A stretch of DNA of 64,000 nt, from contig CP066225.1 in NCBI GenBank assembly GCA_016350165.1, positions 3,410,001 to 3,474,000 of the forward strand, given 5' to 3'. This stretch comes from Planctomycetota bacterium (GTDB taxonomy: Bacteria > Planctomycetota > Phycisphaerae > Phycisphaerales > Phycisphaeraceae). Below are positions 31,400-41,144 of the stretch, piece after piece (the stretch's first letter is position 1; every line of letters starts with the position of its first letter). The position numbers and the translations under genes were made by a program. The notes below the pieces were generated by a model. The model ran no database searches, was not told where the DNA came from, and was given only the letters and a program-made list of their open reading frames with translations.

Positions 31400-33429
31400 G
31401 CTTCTCCCTCAGTCATAAACGCTTCGCCCACGCCCGCCTGATCCTCTGTCAGTTCAAGCTCAGCAGTGTCATTCATCATCCGCATTAATTCGTGCACGAC
31501 ACGATTTGCCCTTTCCTGAACGATTTTGCTCGGATCACTCACTGACATTTCCACCACATCCTTCGCCACTTCAACCAGCCCTAATACTTCAACCAGCCAA
31601 AGCGCGCTCGTTCGATGCGTCGCGCGTTTATCAATCAGCATACGCTTTAATTCATTCAATGCTTCTTCAGGTTGATTCTGCATCAGTACGCCAATCGCAT
31701 TCGCTCTCGCGCGATTCGCATCACCTTTCGCAAGCTCCAGTAGCTTCATTAATACTTCAGGTGATTGTGATACCGCAACCGCTTCAACAGCATTTGCTCT
31801 CACCCGATCATTCGAATGACTAAGCGCTGATTCGATGATCTTCGCAGCTTCCTGGCTTTCAACTGTCCCCAATGCTTTGATCGCACTCGCACGCACTTGA
31901 TTATCCATGTGATACGTCAGTTGAATAAGCTTCTGCCCGAAGAACTGACCTTGCCCCAACAAATCAATCATCGATATCGCACGAAGTTTGATCTGTACAT
32001 TCGCTTTGCGTAATTGCCCCTCAAGATGCACATGGAAGTCAGGTGAAATCTTAATTAATGCTCGCCCTGCAGCCATCCGCTTATTCACATCCATCACATC
32101 CCAATGATCCCAAAGCCGTTTGAATCCCAAAGGCCCCAAATGTCTACCCGCCAATACCCTCACACTTTCATGCTGCGAATTCACCAGACTCGCTAAAATC
32201 TTTGCAAGTCCCTTATATTTGCAGCTAATCAAATGCCATAACGCAATCCGTGCGATCTGCTCATCATCATCTCCACTGAACATCGCAATCGCATCATGCG
32301 CCACTTCTTCCTTATATTCCGTCGCTAGACGAATCAACATTCTTAGACCCATCAACCGCATCATCTTGTCATCCCAACGCGACAACTGCTTCAGATGATC
32401 CACCTTCTCTATCCAGCGCATAGGGATCGCATCTAACCATGCAATCAACCCGCGCCTTTGCTTACTTGTCATCCCCTCAGCCGCGCCCCAGCCAGGCCAC
32501 AACCCTTCGCAGGTTCGCAGTGTTTTTAGCCGTCCGCTTACTTTCTCCATCCGCAGTGCTTCCCAATGATCCAGGCAATCACCAAATCGGCCAATCGCGA
32601 TCATCGTACGCACACCCTCTAATGCAGCATTAGACAGCGTCCCAACTCCCATTAGTGGCAACGTCGCTCGTCTGACCTCTTCATCCTCAGCCTGTCTCAA
32701 CAGCCGTTCCATCGGTATCACCGCCGAGTGAGTCCCCACACTCAGTACATGCATCGACTCACGCATCCCCTTGCTGATCAATCCGCACATTGCCACCAGC
32801 ACACCCGGATGTCGATGCGTGTCAAACAACACCATCGCTTCATCGACCACCTTCACCAAATACGCAGCATCATCCGCTTCAATCGATCCCTCGTCCCCAT
32901 GCCGACCCACACAATCTTTCGCCAACTCAACAAACACATACGCCGCCGTATCACGCAGCACATCTGTTCCATGTCGCAGTTGTTCTCCAACCAGATAGCT
33001 CAGTTTAGTCGCCTTCGCCCGCCTGATAATCTCAAGCACATTCGCAGGCCCATCCGTATTGCGCCTGCTCGCCGCCTGACGCAACGGTGTAAACAATCGG
33101 TCCACCATCCCCAAAACCTGCTCACGCACTTCGCCCGGCAACCGGTGATAGTACAAAATCAGTCCCAATACACCTTCACCCTTACGCCGTCTCAATATCG
33201 TATGACAGACACCCACCAACTCATCACCACTCGCCGTCCCCAACGACGCAGCCAACGCGCGATCGACAACAACATCGTCGATTCCCACCACAGCTTCCAT
33301 GATCGCAGCGTTACTCGTCATCCTTGACCCGCCAGACGTCGCCTCTCCCTCCCTCAATACAGCAAACTTCCGTCCAGCGTCATCCTTCCTCAAAATCAAC
33401 TTCTCATCTGGCGAACCTTGTCCGCCCAA
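31396..33429 (-). CDS. HEAT-repeat protein
   Basis: About 677 residues of helical repeats. Several HEAT units are obvious in the C-terminal half, e.g. DNQVRASAIKALGTVE, NDRVRANAVEAVAVS and ANRARANAIGVLMQN. No enzyme motif, signal peptide or membrane segment. The frame opens at a TTG (33429) without a good SD; the first ATG is at 33321, 36 codons later, and may be the true start. Likely a scaffold for protein-protein contacts. The membrane protein at 30794-31399 overlaps its stop (GTGA). Confidence 0.7.
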   Translation of the reverse strand: MGGQGSPDEKLILRKDDAGRKFAVLREGEATSGGSRMTSNAAIMEAVVGIDDVVVDRALAASLGTASGDELVGVCHTILRRRKGEGVLGLILYYHRLPGEVREQVLGMVDRLFTPLRQAASRRNTDGPANVLEIIRRAKATKLSYLVGEQLRHGTDVLRDTAAYVFVELAKDCVGRHGDEGSIEADDAAYLVKVVDEAMVLFDTHRHPGVLVAMCGLISKGMRESMHVLSVGTHSAVIPMERLLRQAEDEEVRRATLPLMGVGTLSNAALEGVRTMIAIGRFGDCLDHWEALRMEKVSGRLKTLRTCEGLWPGWGAAEGMTSKQRRGLIAWLDAIPMRWIEKVDHLKQLSRWDDKMMRLMGLRMLIRLATEYKEEVAHDAIAMFSGDDDEQIARIALWHLISCKYKGLAKILASLVNSQHESVRVLAGRHLGPLGFKRLWDHWDVMDVNKRMAAGRALIKISPDFHVHLEGQLRKANVQIKLRAISMIDLLGQGQFFGQKLIQLTYHMDNQVRASAIKALGTVESQEAAKIIESALSHSNDRVRANAVEAVAVSQSPEVLMKLLELAKGDANRARANAIGVLMQNQPEEALNELKRMLIDKRATHRTSALWLVEVLGLVEVAKDVVEMSVSDPSKIVQERANRVVHELMRMMNDTAELELTEDQAGVGEAFMTEGEA

Positions 33430-34116
33430 TCATCCGTTCACCACCCTCAGCCCCAGCATCATCTCACGCTCAAACCCAATCTTCCCAACACTTGTCTCAC
33501 CCCTCATTCTCCCCGATCCTCCATTCTGTGACCCATCGGCGTGACTCCCCAATCCTGCCTATCTACTTATTCCGATCCCATGTTATCCCGAATATTCACG
33601 TTCATGATTTCGCCATACCGGAAAATTTTTTCACCATCTCCCCATGCGACAATCACAGCATAAGCCCCAGGATAGCCATGCTATAGCTCCCCTCCCTTAA
33701 CAATCTCCCCTGTTTTATCGGCCACTCAACCCTTCTAAACCCAAAAACAGCCCGAAAAACCGGACCTCCACACAAAAAACCGCACAAAATGACAAAAAAG
33801 GGGCTTCTCATGGGAAACCCCATCGCTATAATCACACCCGTAACATGAGTAAGCGTATCAATAAATTCAGGATTTAGCTTACTGTCAGACCTGTCTCTTA
33901 TTGAGCAACGGAGCCGCAGCAACCGTCAGTTGACCTGCCTGTCAACACTCCACGACGGCCAAGGATTGTAGTTTTTTCCAATCACCGCTTGCGCTTCTTT
34001 AAGGCTCAATGAACACTCAGCCTGGCAGCCTAGGCTCTCCGAGTGTTCACACCCGGCCTGATCATTCAAAATTTGGTTCTACAGGATCCCTAACTTTTTA
34101 TTTAGAGGGTTTTACT
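33430..34116. other. Intergenic region with phased A-tracts and a leader hairpin
   Basis: No gene was supported in 687 bases. Left part C-rich. At 33743-33800 A-runs recur at 10-base spacing (see findings). 33860-34010 probably contains the promoter of the DUF2617 gene. 34011-34048 is a stable inverted repeat in its leader. Confidence 0.5.
34011..34048 (+). promoter_or_regulatory. Leader hairpin before the DUF2617-like gene
   Basis: Outer stem GAACACTC with GAGTGTTC (34011-34018, 34041-34048) and inner stem AGCCT with AGGCT (34019-34023, 34032-34036). It lies about 70 bases upstream of the start codon and has no T-run. It could stabilise the mRNA or control translation. Confidence 0.5.
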
Positions 34117-34671
34117 ATGAGTGCAAGTCCAAAGACTTCAAGCGCACAAGTTTATCGTATGATGCTTTACAATCGCCCAATGCACCCCGAGCTTTTCGAT
34201 CTCGCAGCTCGCCGCATTGAACGTCATGGCGACTACGAAGTGGAAGCATGGATCACATCCATCGGCCACACCGTACGTTTCCAATACGAAGACCAGGTCA
34301 TGACTGAACTAGTCGTCGACCGTGGCGATCACCTGCCCGAAAACGGCCTCCTGCACGCCATCCCTTGTGTAGGTGAAAAGGACTACGAACGCGAAGCTGA
34401 AGAATCAACCATCGGCTTCATGACGACTGTCCAGACTGAATCGCTCACCGAAAACCTCTTCATGGCTTCACTCCGTGAAATGCAGGACTTCGCGAACGAA
34501 ACTGGCGCAATATGCCGTGAGTGGACCGCTCACAACGGTATCCCATGCCTCTCAGTCCTCGACACGCAAAAGTACCGCAAGGAATTCCACTTCCAGTCAT
34601 ACCACCTGCTCGGCGGTTGCTGCAATATCCTGCGTACTCAGTCCATCTTCGAAATTAACGAAGAGTTCTAA
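34117..34671 (+). CDS. DUF2617-like protein
   Basis: 184 residues from the ATG at 34117, which follows an AGAGGG SD; the open frame back to 34009 passes through the leader hairpin and is unlikely to be translated. HPELFDLAARRIERHGDYEVEAWI followed by GHTVRF resembles DUF2617, a family that I associate with planctomycetes and relatives; this assignment is from memory. Two Cys (GGCCN) near the C-terminus. No enzyme motif. C-ending codon bias suggests good expression. Own terminator. Confidence 0.65.
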   Translation: MSASPKTSSAQVYRMMLYNRPMHPELFDLAARRIERHGDYEVEAWITSIGHTVRFQYEDQVMTELVVDRGDHLPENGLLHAIPCVGEKDYEREAEESTIGFMTTVQTESLTENLFMASLREMQDFANETGAICREWTAHNGIPCLSVLDTQKYRKEFHFQSYHLLGGCCNILRTQSIFEINEEF

Positions 34672-34785
34672 ATCTACAAACAGCTTACACCGCTTCGACG
34701 GACGCAATCTCTTTGCATCCACGCCGCGGCCAGAGGAATCCTGTAACCATACCCTCTAAAAGCAAATTTTGAATACCAAATAAGA

Positions 34786-34822
34786 AAAACGCTGCTCGCA
34801 ACGGGCAGCGTTTTCTTTTTAT
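34786..34822 (+). terminator. Terminator of the DUF2617-like gene
   Basis: 13-bp stem (34786-34798 with 34802-34814, one G-T pair), three-base loop, T-rich tail. Its A-rich left side lets it also act on the convergent minus-strand gene ending at 34847. Confidence 0.9.
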
Positions 34823-34846
34823 CTTATCTCATTTAACTCTCGCCCC

Positions 34847-35299
34847 TCACTCCGCAAACCGCATTGTCGTCGGCTTCCTCTCAATCAACACCGACTCTTG
34901 CTCAAATCGCTCCGCATAATCACTCGCTGCCTTTTTAAGTGCATCCATCACCACTTCCCCTTCATCCTTCCTATATAGTACCGTCACCACATATGACCCC
35001 TCTTCAATCACTTCGCCGCTCGATAATCTGTACCGCCCCTCAGCCTTATAGATCGTCATCCCCCCAACGTGAGGCGTCACATACTCATCAATAAATCTTT
35101 CAAACGCATCTTCATCCACTTCCCCCTCATTGCCCATATCTCTCCCAAAATATAGATCCACACGATATGCTTCAATCCACCCGTCACCCACCACTTCTCT
35201 ATCACTAACGCATCCGCTCATCATCCCCATCGTCACCACAACACACATCAATACCGTGTGCCCAATCACACTACCTAACAAACGCTTATTCCCATTCAT
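34847..35299 (-). CDS. DUF3574-type secreted lipoprotein
   Basis: 150 residues from the ATG at 35299 (SD AGGGG); an earlier ATG at 35326 lies inside the end of the kinase gene. Lipobox-like end of the signal peptide, MMSGC (Cys about residue 29). The body matches DUF3574: VDLYFGRDM, FERFIDEYVTPHVGGMTIY and a final beta strand VVTVLYR. Function of the family is unknown; periplasmic or outer-membrane-anchored. It directly follows the histidine kinase gene in the same operon. Confidence 0.7.
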   Translation of the reverse strand: MNGNKRLLGSVIGHTVLMCVVVTMGMMSGCVSDREVVGDGWIEAYRVDLYFGRDMGNEGEVDEDAFERFIDEYVTPHVGGMTIYKAEGRYRLSSGEVIEEGSYVVTVLYRKDEGEVVMDALKKAASDYAERFEQESVLIERKPTTMRFAE

Positions 35300-35312
35300 G
35301 TCTATCCCCTGA

Positions 35313-36254
35313 TTAGTCCTTCTCATTCATCACACATTCACGTGGCAACAAAATCGCAAAATCCGTCCCTCTTCCTTCTTCTGCGTGTACCGACAAACTT
35401 CCCCCATGCTCTTCTGCAATCCTTCTCGACGTCGGTAACCCCAATCCCGACCCACCTCTTTTTGTTGAAAAATAAGGCTGAAACACTTTCCCAATCACCT
35501 CATCACTCATGCCAGGCCCCGTATCAATCACATGAATCACCAACACATCTTCACCTATCTTTTTCTCGTTCTCCGTACGAATGATCAGCTCACTCGCCCC
35601 GCCATGATCCTTCCCCCTCTCCTTCGCGTCACTCATTGCCTGTACCGCATTGATCATCAGATTCAAAAGCGCCTGCTTCAGTAACTTCCCATCAGCCGTA
35701 ATCACGCTGGGGTCTGCGGACAATTGTGTTCTTAAATGTACACCTGCTTCTTCAGCCTGAGGCCCAAAGAAATCCACTAACTCCTCAACTAAAACATGTA
35801 CGTCCGTCTTCGACGCTTCGAGTTTCATACGCCCCGCAAAACGAAGAAAATCCTCGAGAATATCTTTCAGTCGCTGCGTCTCACGACCAAGCGCACCAAA
35901 GACACGCTGTGTTCTCACAATCTTATTTTCAGTCTCCATCCCCTCAGGCAACTCCTTTACAAGGTCATCCAAGTCCTCATGCAAAAGCTGCAGATTCAAA
36001 CCAATCGTCGAAAGCGGATTCTTGATCTCATGTGCAAGCCCGCTGGTCATCCCACCTAACTCAGCAAGTCGCTCGCTTCTTCTCGATTGTCTCATTAACT
36101 CGCGTGTACGCTCATCTGCGCGTCGCGACAACTGCCGAGCAATCACGCCCATTACCAGCACCCCCAGTGCAAATCCGATTGTTAGCCATAACATCAACAT
36201 CCCACAAGCATACCCGCTCACCCCCACCTCGTCATCCCCATGCCACCGATTCAC
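35313..36254 (-). CDS. Sensor histidine kinase
   Basis: 313 residues starting with a GTG (36254); an ATG at 36200 would leave the membrane helix MLMLWLTIGFALGVLVMGVI at the very start. H-box LAHEIKNPLSTIGL with the phospho-acceptor His near residue 75, N-box ALLNLMINAVQAM, G-boxes DTGPGMS and GGSGLGL. There is one N-terminal membrane segment and no sensory domain, so the signal is probably membrane-borne or provided by a partner. No response regulator is adjacent, so it is an orphan. Overall NtrB/ZraS-like. Confidence 0.88.
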   Translation of the reverse strand: MNRWHGDDEVGVSGYACGMLMLWLTIGFALGVLVMGVIARQLSRRADERTRELMRQSRRSERLAELGGMTSGLAHEIKNPLSTIGLNLQLLHEDLDDLVKELPEGMETENKIVRTQRVFGALGRETQRLKDILEDFLRFAGRMKLEASKTDVHVLVEELVDFFGPQAEEAGVHLRTQLSADPSVITADGKLLKQALLNLMINAVQAMSDAKERGKDHGGASELIIRTENEKKIGEDVLVIHVIDTGPGMSDEVIGKVFQPYFSTKRGGSGLGLPTSRRIAEEHGGSLSVHAEEGRGTDFAILLPRECVMNEKD

Positions 36255-36271
36255 TCTGAGAGAAATGCTCT

Positions 36272-36919
36272 TTAAAGTGCATACATTGCTTTGACTTTTT
36301 GAAAAAGATCAGCTTCCGTAACAGTTTCATCTAAATCCAATGTATGCAATCCCTCTTCTAATGTCTCCCGCCTGATTCTTTCCGTAAACAATCGATCCCT
36401 CTCTAAATAATTGCTAAGGGCTTTGCGAGGATTACTTGTTTTATTTGCAATATCCCATAGCGAGCCTCTGTTTTTAAAAGCTGATTCTCGAAATTTTGGC
36501 GTTGGGATTAACCAAATTGCTTGCGATGGCTTTGCTAAATAAGGCACAACATATTTAGGTAACAACCTGAAGCCCTCAACAATAGTTTTCTGTTCTGCAG
36601 GAAATGCTAGTAAATCATCAATGATGTATTTGAAACCTTCACCATTAAACCAATGAAACGTTTCTAGCATTTCCTGTGGCGTTCGAGTCACCCAACGTTC
36701 ATCCATACTCATGCCCATGAAAGCGTGTAGTAGCGGGCAATCTTTCTCGTTACTTCTACGTGCATGCTCTTTCATGACAGCATCTGTTTCGTAAAGATGT
36801 AGATTGCTTTCCGCTGCAATCATTTTAGCTACAGTTGATTTCCCTGAACCGCTACCACCTCCGATCCAGAAAACATTTGATAAGAGTTTTTTTACGCTCT
36901 TGTTATCCAATGGATACAT
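36272..36919 (-). CDS. P-loop kinase-like protein, unknown substrate
   Basis: 215 residues. Walker A GGGSGSGKST at residues 20-29, then a short nucleotide-kinase-like fold: YETDAVMKEHARR (possible acceptor-binding part), TIVEGFRLLP (Walker B-like with a following Glu/Gly), and basic residues RDRLFTERIRRE resembling a lid. It could phosphorylate a small molecule, but the family is not recognised. 17 bases separate it from the downstream histidine kinase gene. Lower GC than its neighbours; possibly acquired. Confidence 0.6.
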   Translation of the reverse strand: MYPLDNKSVKKLLSNVFWIGGGSGSGKSTVAKMIAAESNLHLYETDAVMKEHARRSNEKDCPLLHAFMGMSMDERWVTRTPQEMLETFHWFNGEGFKYIIDDLLAFPAEQKTIVEGFRLLPKYVVPYLAKPSQAIWLIPTPKFRESAFKNRGSLWDIANKTSNPRKALSNYLERDRLFTERIRRETLEEGLHTLDLDETVTEADLFQKVKAMYAL

Positions 36920-37900
36920 GATAAATAATCTCGCAGATTCAACTTATTCAAACGATAGCTAGTTAAAAATATGAGATATCTCTTACGTATGACGCCAGTC
37001 GGTTTCACTGTTTACTTTATTGTTGTGGGGGTTTGGGAATGCCCCATCAAACGGCCTCGCTTCTGCTGAAACAGTTGCTTTTATATACAAAAAATCTCTG
37101 GCTGATATGAGTGCGTCATCTAAAGCAGCCTATAAAAAAAGCTCATCTCGCGATGGCTTCATTTCGTTAATCTTTTCCCAACCCTTTTAATATCATTCTG
37201 CTGCTTGAAAAGACAGTATGCGACAGATTGAAACAGACACCACTAATGTGAGTCACATGATCATCATCTTTACGAACTCGAAATACTCGACCGACTTGCA
37301 GTCAAATCTCTCAGCCGTAACGACATCATCATGTATAACTCGAGGAATCCCTGTTCGGAGACCCACATCTCGTCAACTTTGACGTTCGGTCCGCTCACGT
37401 GGCGGGTGCCTATTTCCACCTGCCGCATACATGCCATATGTTGCGACTATGCATGGGTGGTTGTTGACGATCAAGGCAGCTCATCTTCTCTTGTGAATCA
37501 TCTAATACATCTGCCATAGATGTATTAAAATTGATACTTCACGCCGTCTAATGGACCGCTGTATCCTGATCGTTGAACGCGATGCTTCGTGGCAATAACG
37601 CCTCGCTTCTTAAACTATAAACAGCCTAAGTAACGACATGTCCTTGCCAGTGACCGTTCCTTGATCTCACGACAGCTTTGCCGATTAATACTCGGAACAC
37701 ACCACTGCTTCACACCTTGCAACAAAAACGAGATCCTGAATCATCTGCCTTTGTGGCAACCACGTTATGCTTGATTCGTAAACCAGAACTTGGGATATGC
37801 ACCACACACCACATGTTCTTGTCTTTTGCTTTGACATAACACCAGTTACAACGCCGCCTCCGGATTCAGCATCCCCCCATCTCCTCCTTCGTAGATGTGC
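36920..37900. other. Gene-free region downstream of cspA-like gene
   Basis: About 980 bases without a credible gene on either strand; the short ORFs here lack SDs and protein-like composition. Base composition is even and unlike the neighbouring skewed genes. It may contain degraded genes or long untranslated sequence. A weak hairpin lies at about 37138-37162. Confidence 0.5.
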
Positions 37901-38125
37901 CTACTGTGCAGCTGCTTTTTCTTTCGCACGCTCAACAGTACGTGCTTGGAAGCCTTTGTCAGACTCTACAAGCTCGTAGTCCACCTCTTCGCCATCTTTC
38001 AAAGAACGGAAGCCGTCTCCCTGAATCTGACTATAGTGAACAAACACATCCTGACCCTCTGGACCATGGATAAATCCATAACCCTTCTTTGGATCAAACC
38101 ATTTTACCTGGCCACGAGTTGACAT
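37901..38125 (-). CDS. Cold-shock domain protein (CspA family)
   Basis: 74 residues. The OB-fold RNA-binding motifs are plain: RNP1 KGYGFI (14-19) and RNP2 VFVHYS (27-32), with VKWFDPKKG before them. A short basic/Ala C-terminal tail follows. It binds single-stranded RNA/DNA as a chaperone. The SD GAGGAG is eight bases before the ATG. As with other csp genes, the leader may be long: the next 690 bases upstream hold no gene. Confidence 0.95.
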   Translation of the reverse strand: MSTRGQVKWFDPKKGYGFIHGPEGQDVFVHYSQIQGDGFRSLKDGEEVDYELVESDKGFQARTVERAKEKAAAQ

Positions 38126-38811
38126 AGTAAAAGTCTCCTCATGAAGGTCACGGAATCTTCATCTGGATATTGACCCTTGAAATGACTAAGTTCGTGCTCA
38201 CACACCATCAAAACGATTCTGCACTTCTCGCAATATACAAATCTACTCTTTGATTAGATAGGATCTGACCTGCAACTTGCGACCCGCGGAACAACTTAAT
38301 CCGTACTCTCAAAGCTCAACGCCGAAAATGCTTTACCGTGCCTCAACAAGATGCTGGACTTTGATATGAACCAGCATATCCCCCTAAAAGGGACAATCCC
38401 CGCGATCAATAACAGCGGCCGATCGCAATAGCCTGCGTGAACCCACGTTCACGACTTCTCTCGTTTTGACAATATCAATATACCCACTTTGACTCCTAAT
38501 AGGAAGATATTTTTCACTTTCTTGCTCGATACAAATTTATTACGCACTAACTTAATACCAATACACTAGGCTAATCCATATCCTCTAATGCCTTGTTAGT
38601 GCAATTTTTATAAACATCAATACTCACAAACAACATCTAGCACGTGATGAACTTTCGCTTTTTTGCTATATACAGAACATGCTAACCAACACGTTACTTA
38701 CACACAGTTAACCCATTTGAAATACATATCAAACTACTATTTAATCCTCTGTTCTATGCACCTAAGTAGCGCAGCATCTTTTTATCACTATCTATCAATC
38801 TGATGCGCATT
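38126..38811. other. Long gene-free region upstream of the cold-shock gene
   Basis: No ORF was supported. The first 200 bases next to the start probably form the 5' untranslated leader on the minus strand. The remainder is AT-rich with TTTACACA-like and TATAAA-like stretches and no obvious repeats. Confidence 0.5.
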
Positions 38812-38844
38812 AAAAAACTGTGAAGCTCGAAAGCTTCACAGTTT
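38812..38844 (-). terminator. Terminator of pnp
   Basis: Perfect 13-bp stem (38815-38827 with 38832-38844) and a four-base loop; on the minus strand it is followed by six T. It lies 38 bases after the pnp stop. Confidence 0.9.
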
Positions 38845-38882
38845 AATTGTCTAATCATCAGTTAGTACTGACTATTCAACGA

Positions 38883-41144
38883 TTAGTCGCGACGTCCGCC
38901 GCCACGACGATCACCACCGCGGCCACCGCCGCCACCGCGACGATCACCACCACGACCACCGCCGCCACCGCGACGATCACCGCCATTGTTTTCGCGTGGA
39001 CCGCTGCTCTTTATTTCTTCTACAATGCCGTCTTCATCAAGAACAGCCTTGCGGCTCAACTTCACGCGTCCCTGCTCATCAATATTGATGACCTTAACAC
39101 GTACCTCGTCGCCAACCTTCACAACATCCTGAACATTGTCAACATAACCGTTGCTCAGTTCAGAAATGTGGCACAAGCCATCCTGTCCAGGAATTACTTC
39201 AATGAATGCACCAAAGTCACGGATGCTTGATACTGTACCGTTATAGTAAGCACCAACCTTAACTTCTTCGCAAAGCTTCTCGATTTCTTCAAGAGCCTTC
39301 TCAGCCTTCTCGCCGCCAACTGAACTGACCAAGACAGTACCGTCTTCTTCAATCTCAATTGTCGCGCCGGTATCAGCTTCCAGTGCACGAATAGTCTTGC
39401 CACCAGGGCCGATCAGCTTGCCGATCTTATCTGGATGAATCTTAGTTGTAAGTAAGCGTGGAGCGTGGGTTGAAAGTTCACCAACCTCTGGCTGTGCTTC
39501 TTCAATCTTCTCAATGATCTGAATACGATTCTTCTTCGCAAGCTCAAAAGTCTTCGCGATCTGTTCCATATTCAAGCCACGAATCTTAAGGTCCAATTGG
39601 ATCGCCGTGATACCTTCACGAGTACCAGTCACCTTAAAGTCCATGTCGCCGAAGTGGTCTTCTTCGCCCTGAATGTCTGTCAGATAAATATCTTCTTGAC
39701 CTTCTTCATCAGCTTGGATCAAACCAATACTGATACCACCGATTGGTGCACTCAGAGGTACGCCAGCATTCAACAATGCCAAGCAGCCACCACATGCAGA
39801 AGCCATCGAGCTTGAACCATTGGATTCCATAATGTCAGAAACAAGTCTAACTGTGTATGGGAACTCTTCAGGTTCAGGCATCACTGGCATCAAAGCCTTC
39901 TGAGCCAGCATACCGTGACCGATTTCACGACGACCTGGACCCATGATGCGCTTCGCTTCGCCAACACTGAATGGAGGGAAGTTATAGTGCAGGTAGAATT
40001 TTTCACTGTACTCTTCGCCAAGACCATCAATGATCTGCTCTGCTTTGGTTGTACCCAATACTGCAGTAACCAATGCTTGTGTCTCGCCGCGAGTGAATAG
40101 GCCAGAACCGTGAACGCGTGGTAGCAAACCAGTTTCACAATCAATATTACGTAGTTCATCAAACGTACGGCCATCAGTACGTGAACCGCTACGAATAATC
40201 ACACGTGTGATGTCTTCTTCAAGATCGTGGATCGCGTTCTTCGCCATCTTGAAGTCGCTCTTCCACTTGTTGTAAACACCAACACCCGCATCTTCAGCTG
40301 GCTCTGGGAAGTTTTCTTCCAAGAACTTCTTGGTAGCTTCCTTCACTGCTGTTGAGCGGTCAGCTTTGTCGCCTTCAGTTGTCTTCGCAGCACGAAGGTC
40401 ATCGCCGAACTTAGCAACGATTTCGCGTACTTCATCGCTGATTGATGGTTCAGGAATAATCTTTTCCTTACCACACTTCGCAACAAGCTCGTCGATCATT
40501 GCGACGACACCCTTGATGTGGTCATAGCCAAACTCAATTGCTTTGAGCATTTCATCTTCAGGGATTTCGTATGAACCGACTTCGATCATGTTCAGGCCGT
40601 CTTTGTGACCGCAGAGAAGCATGTCTAAGTCGCTGTATTCGTCTTGTGCAACCGTTGGCATGATGACGAACTCGTCTTCAACACGACCAACGCGAACGTT
40701 ACCAACTGGGCCTTGGAAAGGAACTGAACTGATTGACAGTGCAGCACTTGCAGCGATACCAGCTAGAACGTCAGGTTCATTTTGGCCATCGTAAGCGAGG
40801 ACCCAACACTGGATCTGCACTTCGTCAAAGTAGCCCTTCGGGAAGAGTGGGCGAATTGGACGGTCGATGTTACGCATCGTGAGGATTTCTTTTTGGTTCG
40901 GAGCACCTTCACGTTTGCGGAAACCGCCTGGGAATTTACCTGCAGCACTGAGCTTTTCGCGGTAATCGACGGTTAGTGGGAAGAAATCAATACCTTCGCG
41001 TGGGTCAGCGTGGACAGCTGTACCGAGAACGACGGTTTCGCCGTATTGGACGAGGACTGCACCGTCAGCTTGCTTGGCGATTTTGCCAGTTTCGATGCTG
41101 AGGGTACGACCGCCGATTTCCATTTCTACGCGGTGTTGTGCCAT
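38883..41144 (-). CDS. pnp: Polyribonucleotide nucleotidyltransferase (PNPase)
   Basis: 753 residues: two RNase PH domains (about 1-230 and 305-550; GGKTIRALE marks the start of KH), KH domain (about 555-620, containing KIGKLIGPGG) and S1 domain (about 625-695, GTVSSIRDFGAFIEV). Phosphorolytic 3'-5' exonuclease, homotrimer, degradosome member. The last 45 residues are a Gly/Arg-rich tail with repeats of GGDRRGGGGGRG, absent from most PNPases; such tails bind RNA or drive condensation. The gene is downstream of rpsO, as in many bacteria, but 830 bases of non-coding sequence separate them. Confidence 0.98.
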   Translation of the reverse strand: MAQHRVEMEIGGRTLSIETGKIAKQADGAVLVQYGETVVLGTAVHADPREGIDFFPLTVDYREKLSAAGKFPGGFRKREGAPNQKEILTMRNIDRPIRPLFPKGYFDEVQIQCWVLAYDGQNEPDVLAGIAASAALSISSVPFQGPVGNVRVGRVEDEFVIMPTVAQDEYSDLDMLLCGHKDGLNMIEVGSYEIPEDEMLKAIEFGYDHIKGVVAMIDELVAKCGKEKIIPEPSISDEVREIVAKFGDDLRAAKTTEGDKADRSTAVKEATKKFLEENFPEPAEDAGVGVYNKWKSDFKMAKNAIHDLEEDITRVIIRSGSRTDGRTFDELRNIDCETGLLPRVHGSGLFTRGETQALVTAVLGTTKAEQIIDGLGEEYSEKFYLHYNFPPFSVGEAKRIMGPGRREIGHGMLAQKALMPVMPEPEEFPYTVRLVSDIMESNGSSSMASACGGCLALLNAGVPLSAPIGGISIGLIQADEEGQEDIYLTDIQGEEDHFGDMDFKVTGTREGITAIQLDLKIRGLNMEQIAKTFELAKKNRIQIIEKIEEAQPEVGELSTHAPRLLTTKIHPDKIGKLIGPGGKTIRALEADTGATIEIEEDGTVLVSSVGGEKAEKALEEIEKLCEEVKVGAYYNGTVSSIRDFGAFIEVIPGQDGLCHISELSNGYVDNVQDVVKVGDEVRVKVINIDEQGRVKLSRKAVLDEDGIVEEIKSSGPRENNGGDRRGGGGGRGGDRRGGGGGRGGDRRGGGRRD

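Noticed and set aside
37331-37519. 62-residue ORF in the gene-free region
   Set aside because: No SD, non-protein-like composition and no recognisable motif; possible relic at most.
38847-39230. 127-residue plus-strand ORF rich in Thr/Ala/Ile
   Set aside because: It is the antisense of the Gly/Arg-rich tail of pnp and the pnp terminator; its low-complexity composition explains the open frame.
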